Below, piece by piece: positions 26,481 through 35,101 of a DNA stretch of 64,000 bases (its first letter is position 1; each line of letters opens with the position of its first letter). Below the pieces are notes generated by a model. The model did no database searches. It was not told the origin of the DNA and saw only the letters and a program-made list of their open reading frames with translations. Origin of the DNA: Brevibacillus panacihumi W25 (GTDB taxonomy: Bacteria; Bacillota; Bacilli; Brevibacillales; Brevibacillaceae); assembly GCF_000503775.1 (NCBI RefSeq), contig NZ_KI629785.1, positions 1,549,501 through 1,613,500 of the forward strand, in the 5' to 3' direction. Made by a program: the position numbers and the translations under genes.

Positions 26481-27098
26481 ATGCTTTTTACCAAATCAGA
26501 CCCACTCTTGGATGATCTTCTCCTGATCGCCCAAAACGTCCACGACTCAGCCGTTTTTTTCAATCAGTACAAGGTCCGGTCCCTGGAATCAGTGGAAAGC
26601 TTCGCCAACACGATGAAGGAGTTCGAGTCCAAAGGCGATCAGCTGATTCACGAGATCATCGTGCGGATCAACAAGACTTTCATTACCGCTATCGAACGGG
26701 AAGATGTGATGGAGCTGGCTATCAAGCTCGATGACGTTCTCGACGGTCTGGAGGGGTGCGCAGCCCGTCTGTATATGTTCGATATCACCTTGGGCGATGA
26801 AGTGATGATCCAATTTGCCGAGATCATCGAGCAGTCGACCAAGCAAATTGTACTGGCGCTCGAGCTGTTGCAAAAACAAAAGCTTTCTGCGATGAAAGAG
26901 TACATCATCGGCATCAACGAGCTGGAGAGCCAAGGCGATGAACTGCTGCGAAGCAGCGTGCGGGGATTGTTCAAGAATTCATCAGATGCCATACACATCA
27001 TGCAATACAAGGAAATCTACGAGCTGCTGGAAGAGGTAACGGATAGCTGCGAGGATGTAGCGGATGTCCTGGAAACCGTGATCATGGGAAACACCTAA
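26481..27098 (+). CDS. DUF47 (PhoU-like) protein partnered with PiT transporter
   Basis: 205 residues from the ATG at 26481 (GAGGT 5 bases upstream; the earlier open frame has no site). All-helical, with the PhoU-like pattern E-x-x-x-D repeats (MKEFESKGDQLIHEI, KLDDVLDGLEG, ELESQGDELLRSS, EEVTDSCEDVADVLE). DUF47 proteins are encoded with PiT phosphate carriers and are thought to modulate them. The PiT gene starts 20 bases later. Confidence 0.9.
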   Translation: MLFTKSDPLLDDLLLIAQNVHDSAVFFNQYKVRSLESVESFANTMKEFESKGDQLIHEIIVRINKTFITAIEREDVMELAIKLDDVLDGLEGCAARLYMFDITLGDEVMIQFAEIIEQSTKQIVLALELLQKQKLSAMKEYIIGINELESQGDELLRSSVRGLFKNSSDAIHIMQYKEIYELLEEVTDSCEDVADVLETVIMGNT

Positions 27099-27118
27099 GA
27101 GAAGGAGAAACATGCCCT

Positions 27119-28126
27119 ATGGAAACGGGTCTCACATTAGTGGTCCTGGTTGTGCTGCTCGCTGTTTCCTTTGATTTTATCAATGGGTTTCACGACACGG
27201 CGAATGCAATCGCAACAACAGTCTCGACAAAAGCCTTGCCCCCTAGAATCGCCATCATCCTGGCCGCTTCCATGAATTTCATCGGGGCCCTCACATTCAC
27301 AGGGGTAGCCAAGACCATCGGAGGAAAAATCGCTGATCCGGCGCAGTTGGACTTTGGCGTACTGGTCGTCATTGCCGCTTTGCTGGCCGCGATCACCTGG
27401 AACCTGGTGACTTGGTGGTACGGGATTCCCAGCAGCTCGTCCCATGCCTTGATCGGTTCGCTCGCCGGAGCTGTCATTGCATCAGCGGGATGGGGACAAG
27501 TCAACTGGAGCGGGTTTATGGATATTTTCAAAGCCCTGATCCTGTCCCCCATCATCGCACTCGTAGTCGGCTATGTTCTGATGAATTTGCTCTACCTGCT
27601 GTTTAGCCGGGTATCGACTCCTCCCGTGAAGGTAAATCGAGGATTCCGCTATTTCCAAATTCTCACTGCCGCTCTGCAATCCTTTACGCATGGTACCAAC
27701 GACGCCCAAAAAGCGATGGGCATCATCGTCTTCGCGCTGGTGGCGGCCAATGTACAACAGGATGCCTCACATATCCCGTTTTGGGTTCAGTTTGTCTGCG
27801 CATTGGCAATGGGTCTGGGAACTTCTGTAGGCGGGTGGAAAATCATCAAGACTGTCGGAGGCAAGATCACGAAAATCGAGCCAATCAACGGTGCGACTGC
27901 AGACCTCACCTCTTCGACAATCATTTTTAGCTTTACTCAGCTTGGCTTGCCCGTCAGCTCCACTCATGTGATCTCTTCGGCCATCATGGGTGTAGGTGCA
28001 GCCAAACGCTTCAAAAACGTCAATTGGGGAGTAGCCAAGCGAATTGTCATCACCTGGTTTATTACTCTCCCGATCTCCGCGATCATTGCAGCCTTGTTTT
28101 ATTTAGTGCTGGCCCTTTTTCTGTAG
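27119..28126 (+). CDS. PiT-family inorganic phosphate transporter
   Basis: 335 residues, about 10 membrane helices, the length of short bacterial PiT carriers. Both halves carry the PiT signature: DFINGFHDTANAIATTVST near residue 20, and QSFTHGTNDAQKAMGII near residue 190, with GGKI-type loops. It moves divalent metal-phosphate with protons. It follows the DUF47 partner. AGGAG lies 11 bases before the ATG. Confidence 0.92.
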   Translation: METGLTLVVLVVLLAVSFDFINGFHDTANAIATTVSTKALPPRIAIILAASMNFIGALTFTGVAKTIGGKIADPAQLDFGVLVVIAALLAAITWNLVTWWYGIPSSSSHALIGSLAGAVIASAGWGQVNWSGFMDIFKALILSPIIALVVGYVLMNLLYLLFSRVSTPPVKVNRGFRYFQILTAALQSFTHGTNDAQKAMGIIVFALVAANVQQDASHIPFWVQFVCALAMGLGTSVGGWKIIKTVGGKITKIEPINGATADLTSSTIIFSFTQLGLPVSSTHVISSAIMGVGAAKRFKNVNWGVAKRIVITWFITLPISAIIAALFYLVLALFL

Positions 28127-28136
28127 TGTTGTAGAT

Positions 28137-28166
28137 CAGCCCTTGCAGGCATTTTCTGCAGGGCTG
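28137..28166. terminator. Stem-loop between convergent genes (weak terminator)
   Basis: CAGCCC-TTGCAG (28137-28148) pairs with CTGCA-GGGCTG (28156-28166) with one bulge. No T-tract follows on either strand, so termination by this hairpin is uncertain. Confidence 0.4.
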
Positions 28167-28724
28167 CTACCCTCCAAATACCGTCTCCACGCTTTTCTCA
28201 AGGAACTCCTCGTCCGCCCATTTCTTCTGTACATCCTCCTGCCAGCGCTCCTCCTTCAGCAATTCGGCCAAAGGTCCCGGGAAGACCCGCTCCACATCTG
28301 CCCGCCTCGCCGTCAACGTCGTATCGGTGAAATGATAATGAACACCTTGGAGATTGTCGATCAAGGCGAAAGCTGCGAGGGAATTGTACAGCAGCTTTCG
28401 TTTCAATTCTTTCATGCCGATTTCCCCTGCGGCTTCCTTGTAGTGCAGATTCACAGTAAATCGATCCGATTCCAGCTCATAGGTACGCTCCAACTCATTC
28501 AGCGGCAGATGCGCAAACAAGTTGATCACATTTCCTGCATTCCCCATGTACGGATTTTTATAGGGCAGAACGCTTTTTAGATCATGCGTCCATGGCTCCT
28601 GCTGTTCGCGTTGGTACTGCTCTGCTTTTTGCTCGTTACCCGGGATGACAACCCCTTGAATCACCGCATAGAGAAAACCCCCGATCAGCAGGAGCAAAAG
28701 AATCGCTTTATTACGCCAATTCAT
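28167..28724 (-). CDS. DUF4825 domain protein, membrane-anchored
   Basis: 185 residues from the ATG at 28724 (GAGGTGG 6 bases upstream; another ATG two codons earlier). A signal anchor (NKAILLLLLIGGFLYAVI) is followed by an exported domain with NPYMGNAGNVINLFAHLPLN, the start of DUF4825. Function unknown; the domain often accompanies PadR-controlled membrane proteins or anti-sigma factors. Its start overlaps the end of the permease-prefix gene by 14 bases, so it is translationally coupled to it. Confidence 0.8.
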   Translation of the reverse strand: MNWRNKAILLLLLIGGFLYAVIQGVVIPGNEQKAEQYQREQQEPWTHDLKSVLPYKNPYMGNAGNVINLFAHLPLNELERTYELESDRFTVNLHYKEAAGEIGMKELKRKLLYNSLAAFALIDNLQGVHYHFTDTTLTARRADVERVFPGPLAELLKEERWQEDVQKKWADEEFLEKSVETVFGG

Positions 28725-29403
28725 CTTCATCCACCTCGTATTTCCTCATCAACTTGGGTGAGACGTGAAGCAGCAACGGGACGATCAGACTAAAAAAAGG
28801 CAAGATATACGGGATCGCCATTTCCGCCAATTGGTACGGACCTGAAATCTGCACCTCGCGCCAGAACCAGATGTTGCTGCCAAATCGAACCGCCGTTGTA
28901 TAAAGGACGGAGACAAGGATGAAAACAGCCCAAAGCCACCAGCCCTTTTTGCGCAGGCTATAGGCGAACCGCATGTTCAAGAAAGCCCTCTTCTCCCGAA
29001 ATGCCTGATCTCTCAAACGTACAAGCAACACCAGGTAGACTGCGCCAATGAGCAAGCTGATCACAAAAAACAAGGAATGGATCACTGCTCCTGTCCCGAC
29101 GACCCGAAGCGGCATGGAGACGATCCAGGCAATCAGCGCGTACAGCAGCGCGATTTGGACGTACTCGACGCTATACTGGTTGACGTAGACGCTCCGGTTG
29201 TCATCGATCAGATGCTCTACCGACGGAATGCTTGCGGTAGCCTGTGCGATGGCTTCCTCGCGATCCATTCCACCTGCTGTCAGATCAGCTACCTTCGCCT
29301 CCAGATTGCTCAGTACCTCGTGCTTCAAATCCTCAATTTGTTTGCTGGCATCCCGGTTGTATTTCCGAAACAAAACCTGCACATGCTGTTGTAAGGGGTC
29401 CAT
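28711..29403 (-). CDS. Permease-prefix-domain (DUF1700-like) membrane protein
   Basis: 230 residues from the ATG at 29403 (AGGAG 8 bases upstream). Residues 1-85 are a soluble helical head (LEAKVADLTAGGMDREEAIAQA), typical of permease prefix domain 1. Then about five membrane helices and a charged tail (MRKYEVDEDELA). Such proteins are the usual partners of PadR regulators; their activity is not settled. It sits 5 bases after padR. Confidence 0.82.
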   Translation of the reverse strand: MDPLQQHVQVLFRKYNRDASKQIEDLKHEVLSNLEAKVADLTAGGMDREEAIAQATASIPSVEHLIDDNRSVYVNQYSVEYVQIALLYALIAWIVSMPLRVVGTGAVIHSLFFVISLLIGAVYLVLLVRLRDQAFREKRAFLNMRFAYSLRKKGWWLWAVFILVSVLYTTAVRFGSNIWFWREVQISGPYQLAEMAIPYILPFFSLIVPLLLHVSPKLMRKYEVDEDELA

Positions 29404-29408
29404 TCCGA

Positions 29409-29759
29409 TTACTCCTTTCTCTCCAAAAGCTTGTCGATAAGGTCTCTCGCTACCTTCCAAGCTTCCAATGATTGCACATAGGCTTCCCGTCCCTGCGGGG
29501 TCACCTGATAATACTTGCGCCTGCCGCCTTGGCTCTCGTCTCCCCAATAGGAAGAGATAAGCTTTTGTCCCTCGAGGCGTTTCAAACTGGTATACAGGGA
29601 GGGCTCCTTCAATTCATACTGGCCTTCGCTGATTCGCAGAATCGCCTTGATGATCTCATATCCATAATTGTCGCCTTCACTTAAAATTCGCAGGATAATC
29701 GTATCAATATGGCCGCGGATCAGGTCACTGCTGATACTGCTGTCGCGCATCTGAATCAC
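29409..29759 (-). CDS. PadR-family transcriptional regulator
   Basis: 116 residues, standard short PadR: winged helix with GHIDTIILRILSEGDNYGYEI, SLYTSLKRLEGQKLI and the wing GGRRKYYQVTPQG, then a dimerising helix. MRDSS, nine bases further in, is an alternative start. First gene of padR, prefix protein, DUF4825. It probably represses its own operon through the palindrome at 29780-29793. Confidence 0.9.
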   Translation of the reverse strand: MIQMRDSSISSDLIRGHIDTIILRILSEGDNYGYEIIKAILRISEGQYELKEPSLYTSLKRLEGQKLISSYWGDESQGGRRKYYQVTPQGREAYVQSLEAWKVARDLIDKLLERKE

Positions 29760-29766
29760 CTCGCAG

Positions 29767-29795
29767 AGTATAGCGTATCACATATTACTATGTAT
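29767..29795 (-). promoter_or_regulatory. padR promoter with candidate PadR operator
   Basis: Minus-strand -10 TATACT (29772-29767). A palindrome ACATA-ttac-TATGT (29780-29793), of the ACAT/ATGT type bound by many PadR proteins, covers the spacer and a poor -35 (ATACAT). Confidence 0.45.
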
Positions 29796-29814
29796 GACAA
29801 AGTAGTTTGCGTAA

Positions 29815-29846
29815 AAAGAGTCCCTTTTTAACCTCAGGGACTTTTT
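29815..29846 (+). terminator. Terminator-like hairpin in the leader of the cupredoxin-like gene
   Basis: AAAGAGTCCC (29815-29824) pairs with GGGACTTTTT (29837-29846), with a loop of 12 and a T-tract. No gene ends upstream on this strand, so it could be an attenuator or a decayed element. Confidence 0.4.
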
Positions 29847-29879
29847 CGCAACCATTATGCGCAAAAGGAGCCGATAGGA

Positions 29880-30269
29880 ATGCACTTTCGACGGTTCAAG
29901 CTGTTGGGTTATCCGTTTCTCTCACTCGTGATGATCACAGGACTTTTGGTGATGCATCACTCTATACAGGTACATACCTATTTTCCTGCCGCTACACGGA
30001 CCCAGACTGTGACGATTTCCAGCGCTGGATTTCTGCCCAACCGCATTACAGTTCGCGAAGGAGATCTCGTCTCCCTGATGATCGTCAATACAGATCTGAA
30101 ACCGCATAATTTGGCCATACACGAGCTAAAGATTGCATCCAGTGAACTAAAGCCGAGCCAGTCTGCCCTTCTGCAATTCTCTGCCCGTAAAAAGGGCAGC
30201 TATGCTTTTGTCTCGGACACACCCGGCTACCCCGAGACCGGATTCCAGGGAATGCTGATTATCCAGTAG
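29880..30269 (+). CDS. Exported cupredoxin-fold protein without the usual copper ligands
   Basis: 129 residues. N-terminal signal anchor (FLSLVMITGLLVM, residues about 14-26). The outer domain follows the cupredoxin_1 pattern (TVTISSAGFLPNRITVREGD; VNTDLKPHNLAIHEL) with one His at the first ligand position. The C-terminal Cys-x-His-x-Met loop is missing: there is only SDTPGYPETGFQGMLII. It may therefore bind copper poorly or not at all. AAGGAG lies 9 bases before the ATG. Its stop overlaps the end of the convergent MFS gene by 11 bases. Confidence 0.75.
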   Translation: MHFRRFKLLGYPFLSLVMITGLLVMHHSIQVHTYFPAATRTQTVTISSAGFLPNRITVREGDLVSLMIVNTDLKPHNLAIHELKIASSELKPSQSALLQFSARKKGSYAFVSDTPGYPETGFQGMLIIQ

Positions 30270-31476
30270 CTCCCACGTCCTCTTTTTCCTCGACTGCTTT
30301 CCACGGTCCAAAGCGGATAAGCAGCAAGGGGATCAGTCCCAAGATGGTCACACTGCCGAAAAAAGAATAGATGGATAGCGTAGAATATGTATCTTGGATC
30401 CAGCCGGCGGTGAGATTGCACAGCATCGTCCCTAGTCCGTGTCCAACAGAGAAAAAGAGCGCCAATGCGGTCACTTGCAGCGCTGCAGGCGTATTTTCCC
30501 GAACAAACTGAGCGGCAGTAGCCAGGTAAAAGCCGACGGATATTCCCTGAATGAAAAAGAGCGCAATGACAGCTGTCGTGCTAGGTGCTGAGCTGTACCA
30601 GAACCAACGAACGGCAGAGACACTGGCTGCCAGTAAAATGGTCAGCTCCAGTCCCCAACGGCGCGCGCAATAGCCAGCCAGCTTCATGCAAGGAGCTTCA
30701 CTCCCTGCGAAAAGCAAAAAGGCAAGCCCGACGCCCGCTACCGTCCCGCCAATCTCCTGGTAGTACAAAGAGAACCAGATGTTGTTGGCATTAATCGAGC
30801 CAAATACGAAGAAGGACGCCGCCAGAAACAGCAGAAAACGCGGCAGCTTCAGCAGGTCTTTGATTCCCGCCAGCATGCTCGTCGTAAATTTCGGAGCCGC
30901 GGCCGTTTCCACCGGCACACGCTGAAGGAACAGGATCGCTGCAACCATGGCTGCAAAGTAAGAGATGAAAATGACCGACGGACCCCACCTTTCAATCAAA
31001 AGGCCCGTAACAAAAGCAGCCAGGGCAAAGCCCACCGCTCCCCACATGCGGATGTCGCCGAACTGCAGCTGATATTTTTTTACGTAGCCGAGAGCGATGC
31101 TGTCCGATACGGGAACAACAGCACTTTGGAACACAGATAGCAGCGTATACAAAATCAGGACTAGCGCAAAGGTGGAAACCGCTGGAAACAGCAGGCCGAT
31201 CAATCCGGAGACAAGCAGTGTCAGGACAAGCACGCCTTTGCGGATCTGAAACTTGTCGCAAATCATTCCCCAGAGCGGCTGGGTCACAATAGAGACGATA
31301 GGCGTAGTCGCACTGATCAGCCCGATCTGCGTTCCGGTGAGGTTGATCGACTGGTAATACTGCATGATCAAGGGGGTAAACGCCCCAAGTCCATAGTAAA
31401 TGAACAGATAAAGAGCGCTGAGATGTACCAGCTTGCTCCCAGCGCTGCTTTTTTGGCGGTCAAATTGTGTTTGCAT
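30259..31476 (-). CDS. MFS transporter, MFS_1-like (nucleoside/phenylpropionate permease type)
   Basis: 405 residues from the ATG at 31476 (AGGAG 5 bases upstream). Twelve predicted helices. It fits the PPP/NHS-like group of the major facilitator family: short N-terminus, YYGLGAFTPLIMQYYQ in helix 1 and PLWGMICDKFQIRKGV in the helix 2-3 loop. Substrate unknown. It follows ispH by 8 bases on the same strand and may share its message. Confidence 0.85.
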   Translation of the reverse strand: MQTQFDRQKSSAGSKLVHLSALYLFIYYGLGAFTPLIMQYYQSINLTGTQIGLISATTPIVSIVTQPLWGMICDKFQIRKGVLVLTLLVSGLIGLLFPAVSTFALVLILYTLLSVFQSAVVPVSDSIALGYVKKYQLQFGDIRMWGAVGFALAAFVTGLLIERWGPSVIFISYFAAMVAAILFLQRVPVETAAAPKFTTSMLAGIKDLLKLPRFLLFLAASFFVFGSINANNIWFSLYYQEIGGTVAGVGLAFLLFAGSEAPCMKLAGYCARRWGLELTILLAASVSAVRWFWYSSAPSTTAVIALFFIQGISVGFYLATAAQFVRENTPAALQVTALALFFSVGHGLGTMLCNLTAGWIQDTYSTLSIYSFFGSVTILGLIPLLLIRFGPWKAVEEKEDVGATG

Positions 31477-31484
31477 AGCGTCTC

Positions 31485-32423
31485 CTATTTCACCGCAGGC
31501 AAAATTTTTGCCATGTTCACCGTACGTTTCTTCTCCCATGTAGTCGGGTTGAATTCATCGAACTGCTCCAAAAAGCTGATAACCTCCTTGGTCAGCGGCG
31601 TAGGCGTCGAAGCACCAGACGTCACCGCGATGTTCCTCTTCCCTTTCAGCCATTCGATGTCCAGCTCGGACAAATCAGCAATCCGGTAGGACGGTACGTT
31701 GGCAATCTCCTCCGAGACTTGTGCCAGGCGGTTGGAGTTGTTGCTTCGCGGATCGCCGACGACGATGCACAGGTCCGCCTCTCCCGCTTGGGCGGCCACA
31801 GCTTCCTGCCGAACCTGTGTAGCCAGGCAAATCTCATTGTGCACCTCTACCTGCGGAAAACGCGCGACGATGGCTTCCATCAGATGCTTGACATCCCATT
31901 GGCTCATGGTCGTCTGGTTGGTCACAATCAGCTTGTCTGCGGGCACCTCTCCGATCGCATCCAGGTCCTCCAGCTTTTGGACCAGATGCACATGATCCGG
32001 CGCAATGCCGATCGCCCCCTCCGGCTCGGGATGTCCCTTTTTGCCGATATAGATCACGTGGTAGCCTTCTTTGACCTTTTCCCGAATCAGATCATGGGTT
32101 TTGGTCACGTCCGGGCATGTGGCATCCACGACAGTCAGGCCCTTATCGCGCGCTTTTTTGCGCACCTCTGGCGAAACCCCGTGAGCCGTAAAAATAACGG
32201 TCCCCTCGTCGATTTGATCCAGCAGAGCCATTCTGTCCTCGCCGTCCAGCGTTTTGATTCCTTGCTTCTCAAACGCCTCCACGACGTGCGCATTGTGTAC
32301 GATCATACCCAATATGTGAATCGGACGCGGCATATTGGCGTCTTGAGCAGTCTTGACTGCCAGAACCATCGCATCCACGACACCATAACAGTATCCGCGG
32401 GGGGAAATCTTGATGACTTCCAT
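31485..32423 (-). CDS. ispH: 4-hydroxy-3-methylbut-2-enyl diphosphate reductase IspH
   Basis: 312 residues, normal for IspH/LytB. Last step of the MEP isoprenoid pathway, making IPP and DMAPP with a 4Fe-4S cluster. The three cluster cysteines are Cys12 (RGYCYGV), Cys103 (DATCPDV) and Cys199 (NEICLATQ). The substrate loops [17 protein letters not shown] and [11 protein letters not shown] are intact. Stand-alone start, with the MFS gene 8 bases behind. Confidence 0.96.
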   Translation of the reverse strand: MEVIKISPRGYCYGVVDAMVLAVKTAQDANMPRPIHILGMIVHNAHVVEAFEKQGIKTLDGEDRMALLDQIDEGTVIFTAHGVSPEVRKKARDKGLTVVDATCPDVTKTHDLIREKVKEGYHVIYIGKKGHPEPEGAIGIAPDHVHLVQKLEDLDAIGEVPADKLIVTNQTTMSQWDVKHLMEAIVARFPQVEVHNEICLATQVRQEAVAAQAGEADLCIVVGDPRSNNSNRLAQVSEEIANVPSYRIADLSELDIEWLKGKRNIAVTSGASTPTPLTKEVISFLEQFDEFNPTTWEKKRTVNMAKILPAVK

Positions 32424-32471
32424 CTCAGCCCCTCCTCATTTATCAAATGACTTGTTCCCGATCATTATACC

Positions 32472-33401
32472 TTATTTTGCGTCTTCCCGCTTCTGTTCAT
32501 ATACCTTCAGATTGGTATATACCACCTTAAGCAGCGGAGTGGAGAGCTGCAGCTCTTGGGCGCGCTTCAACAGATAGCCTTGCAGATGATCCGCTTCGAC
32601 GGGAAGCCCCTTTTCCATGTCCCTCAGCATGGAGGATTTCATGCCGGCATGTGTTTTTTTGAATTGCTCCATTTGTTTTTCCACGATACCATCATCGAGC
32701 GGCGCTTTCAGGGAGCGCATGACCAACGCCACTTCTTCCGCCAGCTTCCAGGTCAGCTCCAGCCCGGATGGCGTCGAATAGATCGGACCGACTGAAGAAT
32801 TCATCAGCGTCGTGACTCCGGAAAGCGTCGTGATCAGCAGGTACTTGTGCCAAACCTCCCGCTGGATGTGGCTGCTTGCGCGAAACTTCCCTACAATCCC
32901 CGAAAAGGCTTCCTGGATCCGCAGGGCACGCTCGCTTTCTCCGCCTTCCCACTCACCGAAGACAGCGTCGTGGTTCTTGCTGGTTTGCACGATATCCCCC
33001 TGTGCGTTCATGGTCGATTCAATGTAGCAAAGCCCGCCCATGACCCGCTCCTTGCCGAACCTCTCCCACAGCGCCTCCATGTGCGCAAAACCGTTGAGCA
33101 ACGGTATGATGACAGTCTGTGTCCCTACATACGGAGCTATCGAGTCAATGCTGTCTGCCAAATGATAGGCTTTATTGGACAAGAGGATGACGTCAAATTC
33201 CCCAGCCTCTTCCCCTGCTGCAATCAACTGCGGCTTTTCCAGAATCGCATCTCCATGCACGCTTTCGATTCGCAAACCGCGTTCTTGCAACTGCTGGCGC
33301 CGACGCTCCCGAACTAGGAAGGTTACATCGACACCACTCAGCGCCAAACGCCCCCCAAAGTAACCACCAATCGCACCTGCCCCGAGAACCAGTACCTTCA
33401 T
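32472..33401 (-). CDS. panE: 2-dehydropantoate 2-reductase (PanE/ApbA family)
   Basis: 309 residues from the ATG at 33401 (GGAGGAG 6 bases upstream). NADPH loop LGAGAIGGYFGGRLA (residues about 5-19) and the family segment LVRERRRQQLQERGL. The C-terminal helical domain has KYLLITTLSGVTTLMNSSVG. Reduces ketopantoate to pantoate for CoA synthesis. Paralogues in this family serve other ketoacids, so the substrate is the likely one rather than certain. Divergent from the glutamine synthetase, with the GlnR box between them. Confidence 0.85.
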   Translation of the reverse strand: MKVLVLGAGAIGGYFGGRLALSGVDVTFLVRERRRQQLQERGLRIESVHGDAILEKPQLIAAGEEAGEFDVILLSNKAYHLADSIDSIAPYVGTQTVIIPLLNGFAHMEALWERFGKERVMGGLCYIESTMNAQGDIVQTSKNHDAVFGEWEGGESERALRIQEAFSGIVGKFRASSHIQREVWHKYLLITTLSGVTTLMNSSVGPIYSTPSGLELTWKLAEEVALVMRSLKAPLDDGIVEKQMEQFKKTHAGMKSSMLRDMEKGLPVEADHLQGYLLKRAQELQLSTPLLKVVYTNLKVYEQKREDAK

Positions 33402-33484
33402 CCGTCTCTCCTCCATTTTCAATTCCGTTTTGGCTTGTCTCCATTCTACAGAAAAGGAACGGTTTGCAACACCATTTCATATGA

Positions 33485-33501
33485 TGTCATATATTCTTAC
33501 A
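33485..33501 (+). promoter_or_regulatory. GlnR/TnrA box (perfect consensus)
   Basis: TGTCATATATTCTTACA matches every position of the Bacillus TnrA/GlnR consensus TGTNANAWWWTMTNACA. It is centred about 64 bases before the expected start of glnA transcription and 92 bases from panE on the other side. It implies nitrogen control of the glutamine synthetase, as activator or repressor site; the sequence cannot say which. Confidence 0.8.
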
Positions 33502-33520
33502 TTTGATGTTATAAAAACTC

Positions 33521-33550
33521 TTGACGAACAATCGATCTGGTCGGTATAAT
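33521..33550 (+). promoter_or_regulatory. Sigma-A promoter of glnA
   Basis: TTGACG (33521-33526), 18-base spacer, TATAAT (33545-33550), 78 bases before the start codon. Confidence 0.75.
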
Positions 33551-33628
33551 CCAAACATAGAAAAACAGGTAAGGGACGAACGATGATGGTAAGTTCCGGA
33601 AAATAATTCGTGAATAGAGGTGTTTTAC

Positions 33629-35047
33629 ATGGATATGAAAACAATCTTGTCCACTATTGAAACGGAAGACATTAAGTACGTCGATTTTCGCATCGTTGAT
33701 TTGCTAGGTCGTCAGCATCATGTAACGGTTCCTGCCTATGCGGTAGAAGAAGATACCTTTCTCCACGGAGTAGCTTTCGATGGTTCCAGCCTGACAGGTT
33801 ATAAATCCATCGAGGAAAGCGACATGGTCGCCATGCCAGATCCGGCTACAGCCTTCATCGACCCTTTCGTGGAAGAGAAAACGTTAAACATCGTCTGCAA
33901 CATCGTCAATCCCGACAACACCCCCTATGTTCGTGATCCCCGCGGCATCGCCCTAAGAGCGGAGGCCTATCTCAAAGACCTGGGTATTGCTACTGCTGCC
34001 TATTTCGGTCCTGAATCCGAGTTCTTCCTGTTTGACCACGTCCGCTACGCATCCGGTCCGTCCGGTTCGTTCTATCATGTCGATTCCGAAGAAGCCTACT
34101 GGAACTCCGGAAAAGAAGGACAAAATCTTGGTTACAAAATCCGCAACAAAGGCGGTTACTTCCCTGTACAGCCAACTGACACCCAAGCCGATATTCGCAA
34201 TGAAATGTGCACATTGCTGACACAAACCGGCCTCAAGGTCGAGCGGCATCACCACGAGGTAGCTACGGCAGGGCAAGGAGAGATCAACTTCCGCTTTGAC
34301 ACCCTGACCCGCACGGCAGACAATCTGCTTCTGTTCAAGTACATCGTGCGCAACGTCGCGGCCAAACACGGCAAAACCGCTACCTTCATGCCGAAACCCA
34401 TCGTCGGGGACAACGGTTCGGGTATGCATGTCCACCAAAGCCTGTTCGACGGCGACACTCCGCTTTTCTTTGAAAAAGGCGGTTACGCCAATCTGAGCGA
34501 AACAGCGCTTTACTACATCGGAGGAATCTTGCATCACGCTCCTGCGCTGATCGCGCTGACCAATCCGAGCACGAACTCGTTCAAACGTCTGGTTCCCGGC
34601 TATGAAGCTCCGGTCAACCTGGTCTTTTCCAAAGGAAACCGATCTGCAGCCGTCCGAATTCCGGTAGCTGCGGTAACACCGAAAGCATCTCGCATCGAGT
34701 TCCGTACACCTGACTCCACCGCGAACCCCTACCTGGCCTTCGCTGCGATGCTGATGGCTGGACTGGATGGCATCGCGAAAAAGCTGGACCCGCGCGAAAT
34801 GGGCTTCGGTCCCATGGATAAAAACATCTACGACTTGTCTGACGTAGAGAAAAATGAAATCAAGAGCTTGCCTGGTTCATTGGCTGAAGCCTTGGATGCG
34901 CTTGAGCAAGACCATGAATTCCTTTTGGCAGGCGACGTATTTTCCAAGGATCTGATCGATAGCTGGATTTCTCTCAAGCGTGACGAGATTCAACAAGTCG
35001 AACGGACTGTCACTCCGAAGGAATACGAACTGTATTACGATCTGTAA
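33629..35047 (+). CDS. glnA: Type I glutamine synthetase, beta subtype
   Basis: 472 residues from the ATG at 33629 (AGAGGTG 6 bases upstream). Forms glutamine from glutamate, ammonia and ATP. Active-site segments: FDGSSLTGYKSIEESDM, YFGPESEFFLF, the loop HHHEVATAGQGEINFRF, MPKPIVGDNGSGMHVHQS and NRSAAVRIP. Length and sequence fit the beta subtype (E. coli, cyanobacteria) better than the 444-residue alpha GlnA of Bacillus. The segment MDKNIYDL keeps a tyrosine (Tyr401) where E. coli GlnA is adenylylated (Tyr397), although Firmicutes generally lack the adenylyltransferase. Monocistronic, between a GlnR-boxed promoter and a terminator. Confidence 0.95.
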   Translation: MDMKTILSTIETEDIKYVDFRIVDLLGRQHHVTVPAYAVEEDTFLHGVAFDGSSLTGYKSIEESDMVAMPDPATAFIDPFVEEKTLNIVCNIVNPDNTPYVRDPRGIALRAEAYLKDLGIATAAYFGPESEFFLFDHVRYASGPSGSFYHVDSEEAYWNSGKEGQNLGYKIRNKGGYFPVQPTDTQADIRNEMCTLLTQTGLKVERHHHEVATAGQGEINFRFDTLTRTADNLLLFKYIVRNVAAKHGKTATFMPKPIVGDNGSGMHVHQSLFDGDTPLFFEKGGYANLSETALYYIGGILHHAPALIALTNPSTNSFKRLVPGYEAPVNLVFSKGNRSAAVRIPVAAVTPKASRIEFRTPDSTANPYLAFAAMLMAGLDGIAKKLDPREMGFGPMDKNIYDLSDVEKNEIKSLPGSLAEALDALEQDHEFLLAGDVFSKDLIDSWISLKRDEIQQVERTVTPKEYELYYDL

Positions 35048-35054
35048 GCAACAA

Positions 35055-35088
35055 AAAGGAGCCCTTCTCATTTGAGATAGGCTCCTTT
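35055..35088. terminator. Terminator shared by glnA and the aminopeptidase gene
   Basis: AAAGGAGCC (35055-35063) pairs with GGCTCCTTT (35080-35088), with an inner TCTCA/TGAGA stem. A-rich and T-rich flanks allow both directions. Confidence 0.75.
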
Positions 35089-35101
35089 ATCGTTTATCGA
35101 A

